Assembly: GCF_964340395.1 (NCBI RefSeq)
Contig: NC_135565.1
Location: 16,680,709-16,744,708, forward strand
DNA from: Glandiceps talaboti
Lineage: Eukaryota; Hemichordata; Enteropneusta; Spengelidae
Direction of reading: 5' to 3'
DNA: 64,000 nt
A program made the position numbers and the translations under genes. This document shows positions 19,701-34,174 of the stretch, in pieces. Each line of letters starts with the position of its first letter. The first letter of the stretch is position 1. Under the pieces are notes generated by a model that had not been told where the DNA came from, searched no databases, and was given only the letters and a program-made list of their open reading frames with translations.

Positions 19701-22700
19701 GAAGCGTTATGTTACAAAAAACAATCAGATTTTTTTTCAGCGCCGTCGCGTGTTGCCTGTACCATATTTTCTATAGAAATACATGTATTATACATGTATG
19801 TTTATTTATCAGGATGGGACATACTAGAGTTGTTTTTTTTAAATTTGCAATATAATATTATTATAATCTTTTCATATGCCCAGGTGCCATGATAAGTTAT
19901 AGTAGTTGTTGTCGCCAGTGTTTTGTATATTTAGTAGTGAAATTTCTACTCACAGAGTCAAAATATTTCTTGGAAGTGGATCCCAAGTTTTCGCCAATGT
20001 CTCGTCAGCATCATCAGGGGTGTACTATAATGTGCTATTTGTCAAAATGAGTTTGAGAGAAACAGTTGTGATCTCCATGTTTTGTATATATTTTTACATT
20101 TGTTTATCAGATTCAGAGAGTGTAGTCCCTAATTACTACTCTTACTATGAAGGAAGATAATGTAACATTTTGAAAATACCCAGTTTACGCTAAGGCGTAA
20201 AAAAAAAAAAAAATGGGTGGTTCCAATTACATGTACATTCAATTTTAGAATAGGTGGGGTAGGTAGATTTTTTATTTTATTTTTTAATTTTGAAAAAAAA
20301 AATTTTGATGTGTAAGTGTCTAGTTCAGGTAGTTATATTTTTCCATTGTTTTCCATACCGTCTCGGTGTTATTGGTTTCTTCTCATAAGATGTACAGCCA
20401 TTACAGATTGGAAGAACAGTTTTATATTGTCTTTTTCAGTTGATGTCAGTTTCCGCACCCATATTTCTTGCGAGACTTCACAATTGTCGCGATTTTCTTA
20501 GTTTTTTTGCCGAATATGTAAAAAAAAAAGTTTAGGGTCGGCGTGAAAAACTAGGTGGGGTCGGGTAACCAGAACCAAACAACTTTTTTTATTTGGCCTA
20601 ATGGTAAAACCACAGCAATAAAAAGTTGAGCAATAGTCCTGAAACTCCCCTCTCCCACTAAGTTAGAATTTTCCGGTGGGGTGGGGATAAAGTTAACGGA
20701 AATTCAAATTATTAAAATCTCTCCAAATTTTGCCATATGGAAGCTTGCAACTACTGGTCTTTGTATTTTCAAGGAAATCAAGTCTTATTATTCACATTGA
20801 GTTCAACACATTTTTCGGCAGCCATATTGGATTCTAAAATGACTTAATTTTTTTTAACATTTTGACTTCCATTAAAAAAAAATTGCACGGTGATCCCCTG
20901 ATTTTTGGAGTTTTCTTGAAGAAAGTAACAGCTACAGTTTAAAGAATTTATTTCTGAGGTGTTTTTCGTGACAAGTATAAAATATTTTACAATGTTGTTT
21001 TTCCTTTATTTAGTTCAGTGTGCTTCAGGTCAATATATTGTAATATTTCATTTCAAATGTTGACATATTACTAGGCATATATGTTGACATATTACATTTT
21101 GAATGTGTGGTTCTACTTTCCAGACCAGAACTAATTATTTTCTGCTCAGCCTAAACTTGTCAACTTTTAATATCAGGAGATAAACTTTGTCAGAAACATT
21201 GCAAAATGAAAGAACTATTTTGTCATGTCAGATTACTGTCAAAGGGTAACAATATCAATACTGCTGGATTTAGAAATACAGTGTATGATGAAATATGGTA
21301 CGTGTATGCTGTTGCTGAGATTTATAAGAATAAAAAAATGTAATCCTCTCAGTCTACTTTTGAAGATAGGTTATAAAATCTAGGTAGTAATATTACTCAT
21401 AGTATTTCATGTTTGTCTAGAGTGAGTATTAGTGTGCCCTCTAAGCCAATTTGATGTGCCACTGATGCACACAATTTCTTGTGTCACACCAAAATTTAGT
21501 GTTCCCCAATCAATTACTATGTAGTGACTCACAAGAAAGTTCAGTTTTTCTCATTTTGACTCACAACAACAAAATTTGGCTATCATTAGAGGGCACACAC
21601 TGGTGAGTGGAAAGGATAAAAAAAATGTGAATGGAGTTTGTAGAAGTGATTTAAAGAAAGAAAAAATGAAAGTGTCTGACATCTACTGTGATGTCGTCAA
21701 AAGAATGGAATTTGGGGTATGATGTACATGAAAGTGGGAGGTAATCTTAGCCTGTCTACATGTTCATCATGATCTGTGATTTCGTTTCACTTCCACTAAT
21801 CTAGTAGGTACATTGTGATCTGTGATTTTGGTTCACTTCTTACCAACCATTCGTAATATGGTCATCGTCAAGCCATTATTTTGATGTGAAAATACATGAT
21901 CAAACTTATTGGTCGCAAAAGTGGAGAGTGATAACGCTACATCAGACTATTTGACTTTATTCAGATGAAGTCATTATGTAAATGTACATTCATTCTTTGG
22001 TGAATACCAGAGTTAACATGGACATAACTTACATACAGGCAAACATGTAAATATCTACAAACAGGCATGATGTTGATGGCATTAGGGGTGGAAATTGATG
22101 GTGTTTGCTGATAGTATTGCAAATGGTTAGTGAGAAGTATAGCAAAATCAGAGATCATGATGTAGACAAGTCTAGTGTATTCTTCACCACAAGTGAATTT
22201 AACAACACTAACCCTAGTGTTAGTTACTCATGAATTTTTACGTGACACATCTTATCTTTGTCACTTCCCCTGAAGTCATAATCAAGTTCTTTGACCAATT
22301 TAATTTGATGTCTTACAGATCTCTCTTCTCTATTATATCGTATCTGTGTATATGTGGTACAATATTTCTAAGAGACCAGAATAATTGAAAATATGTGAAA
22401 TAAAATTTTTAAAAGCTTTAAAGTCATAACATTTCTCAATATTTGTTATTCATAGATTCATTATGACTTAAGACATCTCTGGTGTCCAGTGTGCCCTCTA
22501 AAGATAGCCAAATTTTGTTTTTGTGAGTCAAAATGTGAAAAGCTGGCATTTCTTGTGAGTCACCACATAGTAAGAGATAGGGGAACACCAAATTTTGGTG
22601 CGTCAAATTGGCCTACATGTAGAAGGTAAACTGCTGGTGTCTACTGTCAGCTCTGTACTGTTGAATTCTTAAGCAGGGTTCGAATTAACTTTTTACTGTG

Positions 22701-23101
22701 GTAGTCCCAGTGGGCTACCAATTTTAGAAATTGGTAGCCCAAGGATTGTGACCTGTAGTCTCATACATTTGTATTCCTAAACTGAAAACAGATTTCCTCT
22801 ATTGGAAATATTTGTATTATACTTTCATGTCCATACATGTATATCTTCCAACTTCATCACATAATCAGTGGTAGCCTGAGTGGGCTACCAGCTGCAAATT
22901 ATGGTACCCCCATGACAAGAATTGGTAGTCTGTTCTGTAGGCATGGGACTACTGTTAATTTTGAGCCCTGGTACATGTAAGGTTTCTGTGTTCTATAGTG
23001 TAAAAAGTGAAGTGTTGACAATTATAAGTATACTAAACTTTAACTAGACATGTAGATTACCTCTCTGCTAATTGTTGAGGGTACTGTGTACACTGGCTTG
23101 A

Positions 23102-23182
<81 letters not shown>

Positions 23183-26100
23183 CTGTATGGACCTGATCAT
23201 TTGTTTGTAAACTAATTATACATTGATACTATCATATAGCACTCTGTGCATTTGCTTGATGTCCATGTGTAAAACAGTTGTAAATTGGGTATGGAACTGA
23301 TCACTTCATGTCAACAAAGGTGTGAATTTGTGGTGTGTTGATGGTACACATATACTTGATTGATGTCCATATGTAAGCAGGTGTGAATGGAGTATATACC
23401 TGATAGCTTATTTGTCAACAAAGGTGTAAATGGGAGGGGGGAGGGGGTTATCTTTGTATTTTCTTGGCTCTCCTGAATGAATTACACACAGCAAAATGGA
23501 GACCAAAAGAACAAAAAACTGTAGAATAAGTTAGAAAAGAAAAATGCTTAACTCTCCGTAAGATAACTCAAGATAAAGAATATATAAATAATAACATTGC
23601 AGTTAGTGGGCAAAATATTATTTGTTTGTTGGATTTGATAGGATCACTAGACAATCACATAAGTTTTATGAAGTACAGCAATATACAAATGTACATGTAA
23701 ATCAAATAGTGAAAAATATGAAAAGATAAATATGAAAAAAACAACTTAAGTCACAGCTACTTGGGCTTTGATAATTTGCGTTATGTCAACAGATAATGGG
23801 GAAAGATAAAGAAATAAGGTGTTCTCATAGGGCCATACCATAAGTTAGTTAGTTAGAACAGAGGGAAACAAAATATGATCATGAAATGTCATGCATATAA
23901 AGGCAATATTGTACATCACTGGTCTGTCATACTAAAAGATGGGCTCTCAACCATAAGATGCATTGAAATTAGACAACAGAAGGAAGTGATAACCAAATCT
24001 AAGAATTGTTATAGATATCTACATTTATGTTTTCCAAAAAGAAAATTGTATATACTTTGAGCTACTCAAATTCTGTTAGGATTGATAGTTTGTTACCATG
24101 GTAACCAGTACTGAGAAGTATTGTATCAAGTTACAGACTCATCCCTGGAGGTATTTCCTAGCTTTCTGTACACAACAGCAAAATGATAATGCCCTTAAAA
24201 CTTTTTTGTTGTGGGTCAAAAAATGATAAAGGATGCTTTGGTTTTTTTCTGAGTCTTCATATTTGTAAGGGAGAAGGGGAACAGATAATAGCGATGGGGC
24301 ACAAGAAATTTCTACATGTGAGAGGCTCGTTAGGAGAGCGTAGATAATTATTCCCCAGTATTTTCTTCAGAAAGTTTAGCCTCTGAAAATATAAGTGACC
24401 TACATTTTGTGTGCTTTGCAACTATGAGTCTTACATGTAGGTCACAAGTATTTTCCCAACTGAGTGAAGAAAACTTGTAGGAATAACTTTATTATTCTAG
24501 CGCCAGTAATATCAAAGAAAAATTGGGGAAAGTAAAGCAATTTTGATATTTTGACGCTATTTCGAACACCGCAAAACCACTGATATAGTCACATGTTGTT
24601 GTGTAATGTAGAAGTACACCAGGGTATATATTCCATATTTTTTTGTTCAACTTAATTGGCTTGTGCATGGTATAATGATCCATACTCTCAAACTTTGTCT
24701 TACATGTCCCAAGCAGTGTGCCAACTTTTTGAGGGTTGAAATGATGAAAACTAAATTGTCTCTTTGAGTCACCATGTAGTTATGGATAGGGGAAGAGCAA
24801 ATGTTAGGTGGTCACAAGAAATTGATCTGCATCAGGGGCACGCCATATTGGCATGAAGAAGGGCACATTGGTCTTAATTCTGTCCAAGGACAGAGTACTG
24901 AAAGCGTTCTGATGTTGAAGTAAAACACTTTACCCAGTCATGAAAGTGTAAACCAATCTCTTTACATATATATACAATAACATTATGTGGCTTATTTCTA
25001 TTGCATATTCAGAGTGAAAAAAAAAATCAAATGTAAACATGTAATTGTGGTGACAATTGAAGTACTGGCACACCAGATCAAATAAAGATCTATGATCCAG
25101 TTTCAATGGAATTGTGAGTGGAAGCCAGACATTCGTTTACCTAAGTATGTTCAGTAACAAAAAAGTACAATTTTGTGAGAGGTTTATGAAAGCAACTATG
25201 TGGTGTGTACATACTGTGTTGTACAATCAGAACATTGCAGTATGGTGTTAATTTGTAAGGTTCCTTACCAGTTACTATAAATAACACCTAGCATTTCATA
25301 TAATAGTTCTCAGAGAATATATCAGGGTTTCCTCACACCATTACAGAATAAGGGAAGTTTATTTGTTTCAGCTGGTGAGTAGGTAGAATGAATGTGCAAT
25401 TGCTCTGGTACATGTATTTTGCAAGGATTTCCCACCACAAATTGTCGGTGTCTGTGAAATAAGGTCATATCTGCTATCCAACCATACTGTTCTGACGTGA
25501 CTATTTGTGGTGGAACCCTTGTAAATACAACAATATAGGAGATATGGCTTTATTATTGCACTGACTCGACAAAGTATGGTGCAAGGTTTGGAAATTTATG
25601 CAAGTTTTACGAGATTCCCCTTTCCTGTTACTGGTGCTCCCCACCATAATTATGGTACATGTACAATGTATGGAAATTGTGCAAGTTTTACAAGATCCTC
25701 CACCCCATTACTGGGGTTCCCCACCATATTTACATGTAAGGTACTACAAGGCATGTAAATCTATGCAAGTTTCACGTTATTTTTGTTCCTGACCATAATT
25801 ATGATAAAAGATTTGGATAATGTTATTAGTATTACCAAATTTTCTTACTCAGTTACCTTTGCTTCCAAACCTTCAAAAAGACACTGAAGGGAACGTATTC
25901 ATAACATTACCAACTTTTAATATATTATTAAAGCCATGTTAGATTACGATTAACCCTTGCACTCCATGTCTGCATATATGCAAACAGTCCCTTCCGGGTT
26001 GCCATGCTGTGTCTACATATATGGGGACAAGTTTACTCATTTGCATACAGTATGCCTCACCTCTTCAACTCATATCTGGGTAAATTAATATTTAGTTTGT

Positions 26101-26350
26101 ACACAGATTACTGTAAATTGAGCAAAATATGATTAATCAGAGGGATTGAACTGTTTTCAGTAAAGATTTGGTGTACATGTACGTTTCGTAGCAAACCAAA
26201 ACAAATAGGAAAAAGTCACAGCTTGCTTGCTCGAGAACATTCAATATTGTTACAGTGAGAGGAATATGTGTGTGCTTCTAATATCCAAACTCACATCTGA
26301 ATCTTTAGAATCGCAACATCCACACACACACACACACACAGGACACACAG

Positions 26351-26411
<61 letters not shown>

Positions 26412-29400
26412 GTACATACACAGTGACACACATATCTTTGCATGCTCAGACACACACAGGTTGGCACACATATCTGCATGCACACACACATGCCGATACA
26501 ATCTATATATGCACACACATGCTGAAACATCCGCATACATACACACATGTTGACACACATACAAAATATGTACATGTACATGTACATGTATCCCTATGCA
26601 TGAAAAACTGTACTTGCACAGATAGACACACTTCACCATACCTGCCTATACTACAAGACTACATTTGTACATGTAGTTCAGTTGTGCTAAAACTGAAATA
26701 AGATGCTACCACAGAACATGTTTAGCTCCCTCAATAGGCTGTACATCTATGTCTCTTTTAATATATATTATATGTATTTGCTTGATACAAATCCTTTATC
26801 CCATCAACTCCTTAATAGTGGAAGCACAGAGGCCCGGGGCAGTACCAGTGGCCAGCTCTGGGAGGGATGTGCAGCCAATACTGCCAACCCCAGATACCAT
26901 TTTAGACCCATTTTGACCAAAAAACCAATACCCCATTTAAGACTTCCAGGTCAAATTGTAGACCAAAATACATACGAAATACAGTGACATATATAGAGTG
27001 AAATAGGAGGAGTAACCTTCCACCCCCTCCCAAGCACAGAGGTTGTGACATGACGAAATTTTAATTTTGAGTGAGAACATATAACGTATATTCAAATACA
27101 GTATAGCAATATAAAACATGGCAGTCATGTTAATTACACGACCATGTATCAATATTCTCTCTCTCCAGAGAGTTTATTGGATGTTGGTCCATATCCTATA
27201 ATTTCAACAAAACAAAAGAAAGTAATTAACATAACACATAGCAAAATATCCTATTCATATGCAAATTGATGGATGTTCTATAATGAAATCTTTGAAAGCA
27301 CTGCATGTCCAAATGCAAACTTGCCAACCCATCTTATGGGGACATTTACTACTAATTGCTGTCTGTCGGCCAAGACCTTGAAATTGACAGGACTCAGATG
27401 TACAAGATATAACCTCCAATTGTTACATGACCTTCAAGTTGGTGATCAGCTCCCCTCGGATAAAAGATCTGTATTTGCCATCACATGTATGTGTGAGTGA
27501 TATTGAGTAAATTATAAATGTGTCCTTTCTTTCTTTCTCTTCTCTATGCCCTGTTTAGGGAGTGAAAGGGAGGCCTATCGTACAGTAGTTTCATATGTAA
27601 TCTCGCAATCTCAGGGACTCCAACGCATGTCCCACATTTGTGCTTTTCCTACTGAAGCCCACCATCCCTATCCCAACCTATGTGCAATATTCTACCATGC
27701 TGTCGATGTAAGATTGTGTGTACAATATCTAATGTGTTAGTGACAGGACTTCTATACTGTAGATGTAAGATTGTGTTTACAATATCTAATGTGTTAGTGA
27801 CAGGACTTCTATACTGTATATGTAAGATTGTGTGTACAATATCTAATGTGTTAGTGACTGGACTTCTATACTGTAGATGTAAGATTGTGTGTACAATATC
27901 TAATGTGTTAGTGACTGGACTTCTATACTGTAGATGTAAGATTGTGTTTACAATATCTAATGTGTTAGTGACAGGACTTCTATACTGTAGATGTAAGATT
28001 GTGTTTACAACATCTAATGTGTTGGTGACAGGACTTTAGACATGAGGTAAGATTGTATGCACAGCAACAACTAATGATGAATTACAAGGTCTTCCATCAG
28101 CTTTGACCTCAGGTGTTTTACCATGTTGTAGATCCAAACACAGGTCTATTGAATACTGTACATCAGTTGGCTATGAAAATAAGTGCCATTTGTTAAACAA
28201 AAGGAAAGCAAGTTTACCATCACCTTTGTTTAAAATCAGTCACATGCTTGAATGCATTAATCTCTTTTGATAATAATGAATTTTCAACTTAATGCGATGT
28301 ATACATGAATACTTAATTAGCATGAGGGCGTCACATACATTCTGTTTGTACATGTAAACATCTGAGGTGCGGTAGTTCCTCATGTTTACAATATGTGTGT
28401 GTGTGTGTTTCTTTGAAATATGTGTTACCAGTCGTTCAATTTCTGTTTTGTCACACTGTGTACATGAATATTTAATTAGTGTGAGGGCGTCATGCATTCT
28501 ATATGTACACATACACATCAGAGAAGCTGGGAGATCCCTTGCTTGTACCAAGTTACAGTTAGAGTAGATGTCTGTTTCTTTAGTAATTTACCTTTGGAGG
28601 TTGGAATATATAGGTGTGTGTCATTTTGTACCCAAAATTTCACTTTGGGGTGTTCACTTTGTACTAAATGTTCCTAGTCAGATTAACCTTGCTCAAGGTT
28701 TGAATACTATGTATTTGTATCATTTTGTGAAGGGGAAAGAAATAAGATAGAGAGCAGATACAAAATGTATTTGTAATTCACATTGCCTTCAAACTTTCTT
28801 GAGTTAAATGTGTATGTACTATAAACTGTGTAAATTTTGTCAGGTGTGACCCTGTCCATAACAGACTAGATATTTGGGGCATGAAGAACTTGATTTTATA
28901 ATGTCTTGCCAAGTTCCCTGGAGGTAGTTACCCAGGGTTCCCACCAAATATGATACCAAATATCACCTGTCTGTTGAGTTATATGGGTTCCTATACTTTT
29001 GAAGTAATAATAATGTTGACTCTGTAAAATGAAGGAGGGCTGTGATGAATGTTCCACATTATAACCTGGGGGAGGGGGGGGGGGGCTACATGTACTCCCT
29101 TTGTTTGACTACACATGTATGTATATGTGTGTTTCCTCGCCTTTTGGTCTAAAATGAGGTGTTTTTTTATGCTGAAGAGGCTAAATGGGATCCACTCTAC
29201 ATTATTTTAAATATTGCCTCTCCCCCCCCCCCCCCCCCCATACCACAGATAATATGCTAGTCAACAATCACCTTGACCTAAATCAACTATCAAACATTGT
29301 TAGTATACTGTAGATTAGGGGTTTACAAACTGTTACATTTACAGTGTTTACATTTGTGCAATACATGTATTACTAGCCTGTTCATCTTTTTAAAAAATAT

Positions 29401-30800
29401 ATATAAACACACCATGTACACAGGTGAGTGCCAAAATGTATCAACTAAACTACATTCTTTTCAAAGGTTTTAGAAGAGAATGCAGTGCCAAGATTAATAA
29501 ATGTGTCAAATGTTTGTTATTGTACGTATAAGAACAAACTTTTTAACACATTTTTTAGCTTTTTGCAATCTAATGACTAACAAATACAGACTTGGTCAAT
29601 GTTGTTTCACATTGATTTTTCAAGTAGGAAGCCATGGTGAAATTATTTTATAAATTCAAATTGTAAAACAAGACATCCAATTCTCATCCATATGGTCACT
29701 TTAATTGTCTGACATTGAATTTTAATTTTGGTAAGTTTCTGTGTTTTCATCAGATGTCAGGTACTAACTGTAGAGAGTAGACGAAACTCGGGTGAAACAT
29801 ACTATTTACATTTTGTAGGGATGTCGTAGTTTAGAAATAAACACGGGTTGGTTTTACATTCTGGTGATTTAAAAATACATTGATAGTTAAGAAAAGGACT
29901 CTTCAAAGTACAATTAATTAAGGTTAGGGGGGGGGGGGGGGATTCTCAAATGCTGATTCACGTTTGTGTGATGTAGATAAAAAGGAACAAACCCAAGAAA
30001 GTAAGGTTAGGAGGGAGATTCTCAAAAGCTGATTCACGTTTGTGTGTGATGTAGATAAAAAGGAACGAACCCAAGAAAGTACATGTTGTATACAATTGTA
30101 TGTGTACAATAATTCAAGGCAAGTACCAGCTGCTGGTATTGTTCAATGAAGTGAATTGCCGTATGTACATTTGTATGTCAAAGTTGGACATCTTTTCATA
30201 TAGCCAGTCCTCAACTCTTAAAATGTGTATTCCATATTAATCATATTTATAATATATGTTCTACTGACATTCACAATAAAGGTCTTGTATATTTGGTATT
30301 TTTACCCAGTATTTTCACTGACTAAGGGTTGGTGTTGAGCCCTTATACACTTTTATTTGCCGTCATCTCCATACCATACAATGACATAATGAAAAAATAC
30401 TGTAATGACAGTGATAATTGACTTCTGTAAATTTGTCTATATTGCCACATCTAGTCTCAATCTGTATTTTCCTCTTCTGATGTACCAAGCCTCTCATAAT
30501 TGTATTTGGCATCATCTCCCTAATATTATATTTAATAAAAACATATTGTACTGACTTTCATAATAAAGTTCTTTACATTTGTATATTTGATATGTTTACT
30601 ATGTTTAATGCATGACTATTTTCTTGCTAAAACATAAATAAAAACATGATTCAAATTAATTTATTATAAAACTGGTAACAAAACACAGTTATACTCGGGA
30701 GGACTGTTCTTGTAGTTTGTTAACATTATAAGCACCACCTTTGAGATGGGTACATTTTGTACCTAGGTGAAAACAAATGAATATGTATGTATGTATACTG

Positions 30801-30867
<67 letters not shown>

Positions 30868-33800
30868 TGACTTTCAAATCCTTGTTTCATCTGTATGTAA
30901 TGGAAACAGATATATGTATATGTATCATGTCATGAATTGGAAACTTTGCAGTAAGCAAAAATCCCATGTAAACAGATACATGTATATGTATCATGTCCAT
31001 GTCATGAATGGCAAACTTTGCACTTATAAAGCAAAATCCCATGTAAACAGATATTTTGTATGCGTGTCCATGTATACATGTCTTATGAAATAGCCGGAAA
31101 TTAGCACACACACAAATACATGAAAACATGTTTGTAAACATATCATATGTATCCATGTCTAAGAAACTAAGAAATACGCAAAATCCGTCATAAATCAGTA
31201 TGTTTATATCATGTCTTTAGTAGAAAGTTAGAAATAAACAAAGAGCCCATGTAAACATGTTTTAGATATGTTTGTCCATATCTGGTTGAAGTTGAACTCA
31301 AAAATAAGCAAAAAGTCAATGTGAACAGGCTAGTAGCTAGTAGCTGTGTCCATGTCATTGTGATGAGAGAGAAAAGTCAGTAAAAGGAGAGAGAAAGTAG
31401 CTGCTATTGACACAAATATATCAGCCTGTTGAGCCAAATGTTTTGAGTAGAATTAGTGTGCGCCAGCACATATGTTGCCATGGTAACATGATTGATTTCA
31501 CACGCCACACAAGTCAGTTGTAAATTGTACTGTGACAATCAAGGAATCTACCAGAGCATATGAATGACTGGATGGATAGCAAAGCTTTAGGCTAAACACG
31601 CACATCAGACTTAGCAACAATTCTTCTTCATCACTGATTCAAAATAGAGACTTACTAATTCCAATCTTGTACAATTTTATTAAAGATGTGACATTTTTAC
31701 TTTCCAATAGAGTTACTCCCACTTTCATCATATTTAGTATCGTTACATAGACACATATAAATCTACAGTAGTGGTATTTGTTATAGGCTATGATACAACA
31801 GCCACTTTTGTACTCTGTCATATTGTAAAATATGTATTTTGGTATAAATATAATCTCTATGTGTTTGCAGCTTGTCCAAGTATCAAAACTATCACTGCCC
31901 TGCTCTTTTACACAACTTTTGTGTCACCACTATAGTCACTCTAATAATATCCTTTTTTTTTCTCTTTGAAAAATCGAATTAAATTTAGACCAAAACAGAA
32001 CAGACTAATCTTTTGTCCAAATCCGTACACATTTTAAATGTGAAATGAATGAACAATATTAGAAATATGAGAACTTTCAATTCAAATCATTTCTTTGCAG
32101 TAAAGTGAAAAGTTACATTGTATGTTTATTGTTTAATATTAGTAGGTGAAACTAAATATAAAACATTATACCAGTCAATGTATGATTTAGTTTTTAGACA
32201 TGGACGAGAAATGATCATTTTGAGTGCCCCCCTCCCCCCCCCCCATAAAGAGAAAGAGAGTGAGAGGAGGGTGACCTCCCCTAATAAAGAGACAGGAAGG
32301 AAGAAAAGGAGGGAGAGAGTGTGTTGTTGTCATAGCAACTGGATTACAGCAGAATCTGGTTGTCAGTCCTTTACAAACTTGTTTATCATACTAAAATTTC
32401 TGATCAAATTTGCATACAGTGTATGTTTACCGTAAGTTGCATCCTCAGTTGAAAAAGTGACAGCTCAAATAAATTTGAACTTCATTAAAAAATCAATACT
32501 TCTAACAAGAATTAACTAAATGTCTGTGAAAAAATACAAACATATATATATGTACATACATGAAAACGCAATTTTGAATCAACACAAGTAAACTAGTGTT
32601 AGTCTAGGGTAATCCCAGACAGTTCAAACGCCTGTGTCACATGTTTGACAGTCTAGAGGAACAGATACCAAACTCAAGCTATGGCCTCATCTGCATGATT
32701 TGTGCATCCTAATTGAAAATCATCTATAACTTGTATGCTATTTCCCCACACTCTCTGGGCGGCAGTCGTCATAAACAGAAGACCCCATCAAGAAGAGTGT
32801 GGGTAACGGTAGACTACCAGCAATTAGCATACAACTTAGTTGGATTGATACAATAACTGCATGTCATACAAGATGGCAAGATTTAGGTTCAGACATTGAC
32901 CTTGTACTCATCATGTCCTTTGTCAGGAAATGTCTCAAGAAATATAAGAGTTTTGAAAGGTTTTACATTTCTTCAGTACAATGTGTTTCTCACCCTAACC
33001 CCACCTCTACCCCCATCCCACCCCCACCCTCACCCTTTGTAGATATATGTCTTGATGTTAGCCTAAAGTCTCCGTAAATAGTTTTTTAAACCAACTGTAG
33101 AAGGATTTGCCAATAAAGATAAGGTTAGGCAAGGTTTTACACTACATGTACTTCAGTCCAATGTTTTTCTCATCTCCCCCCCCCCCCCCATATTTATATA
33201 TATTTTAGTCTCTGTAAATAGTTCCCTAACTAATTCAACTGTAGAAGCATTCACCAAGAAACGTGCAAATATTCTCCCCAGAAAGAACTGATAGTTACAA
33301 ATGTATTTTCACAACAAAATGTAAAATAATTGTCTAATGCATGTATCTGCAAGAAATTACAGGATGGAACCCAACAGTTACTTTTCAATGGCCTCAAGAG
33401 ACTAATACACATCAATCACACATATGCAGAAAAGTTCAAATGACCCCTCAGTACACAAATAAATTCATAACTCAATATAATATAAGCACATACAAGCTGG
33501 GATAGCTAAGCACAACTGTACTGCTGTGTTATCATCTTAATTTCTTCACTGTAAACTAAAATCTAGTGATTGATTATTGAGAAAGGACACTTTTGTCGTC
33601 AGCATCATTGAAAATCGATGTGTAAAGAGTTTTGAGCACAAGATGAGCTATATGTAGATGGTGTGGGTGGAAGAAAAATATTTTTTTACAGTCTTCTGAA
33701 CTCTTTACTGAATTTAGACTGAACTTTTGACTGAAAAAAATGTGTTCTTCCGTTTGTGTGATGAGTATTGCAGATCTCAGACAAGAGACAGCCATGTTAT

Positions 33801-34143
33801 CTACCTAACTTATTATGTGCAGTTGTGTGCTTTTTGTCTCTGTGGATATGTATACGTATTTCATAGCTGTGGATTTGCCATGATCATGTACATTTTGTAT
33901 AGCTACAAACATGCACATGTACTATGTAGATAGACGTGTACAAATGTAGGGTGTGTGTCTTTCTCCGTGTGCATGTGTATGTGTGTGTACGCATGCATGT
34001 GTGCGCATGTGTATATGTGTGTGTGTATGTGTATGTGTTTGTGCGTGTATGTGTATGTGTTTGTGTGTGTATGTGTATACGTGTGTGTTTGTGTGTATGT
34101 GTGTTTGTGTATGTGTGTTTGTGTGTATGTGTATGTGTGTGTA

Positions 34144-34174
<31 letters not shown>

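Noticed and set aside
27680-28039. 119-residue frame with 19-residue repeats
   Set aside because: By-product of a 57-bp minisatellite whose length is a multiple of three.
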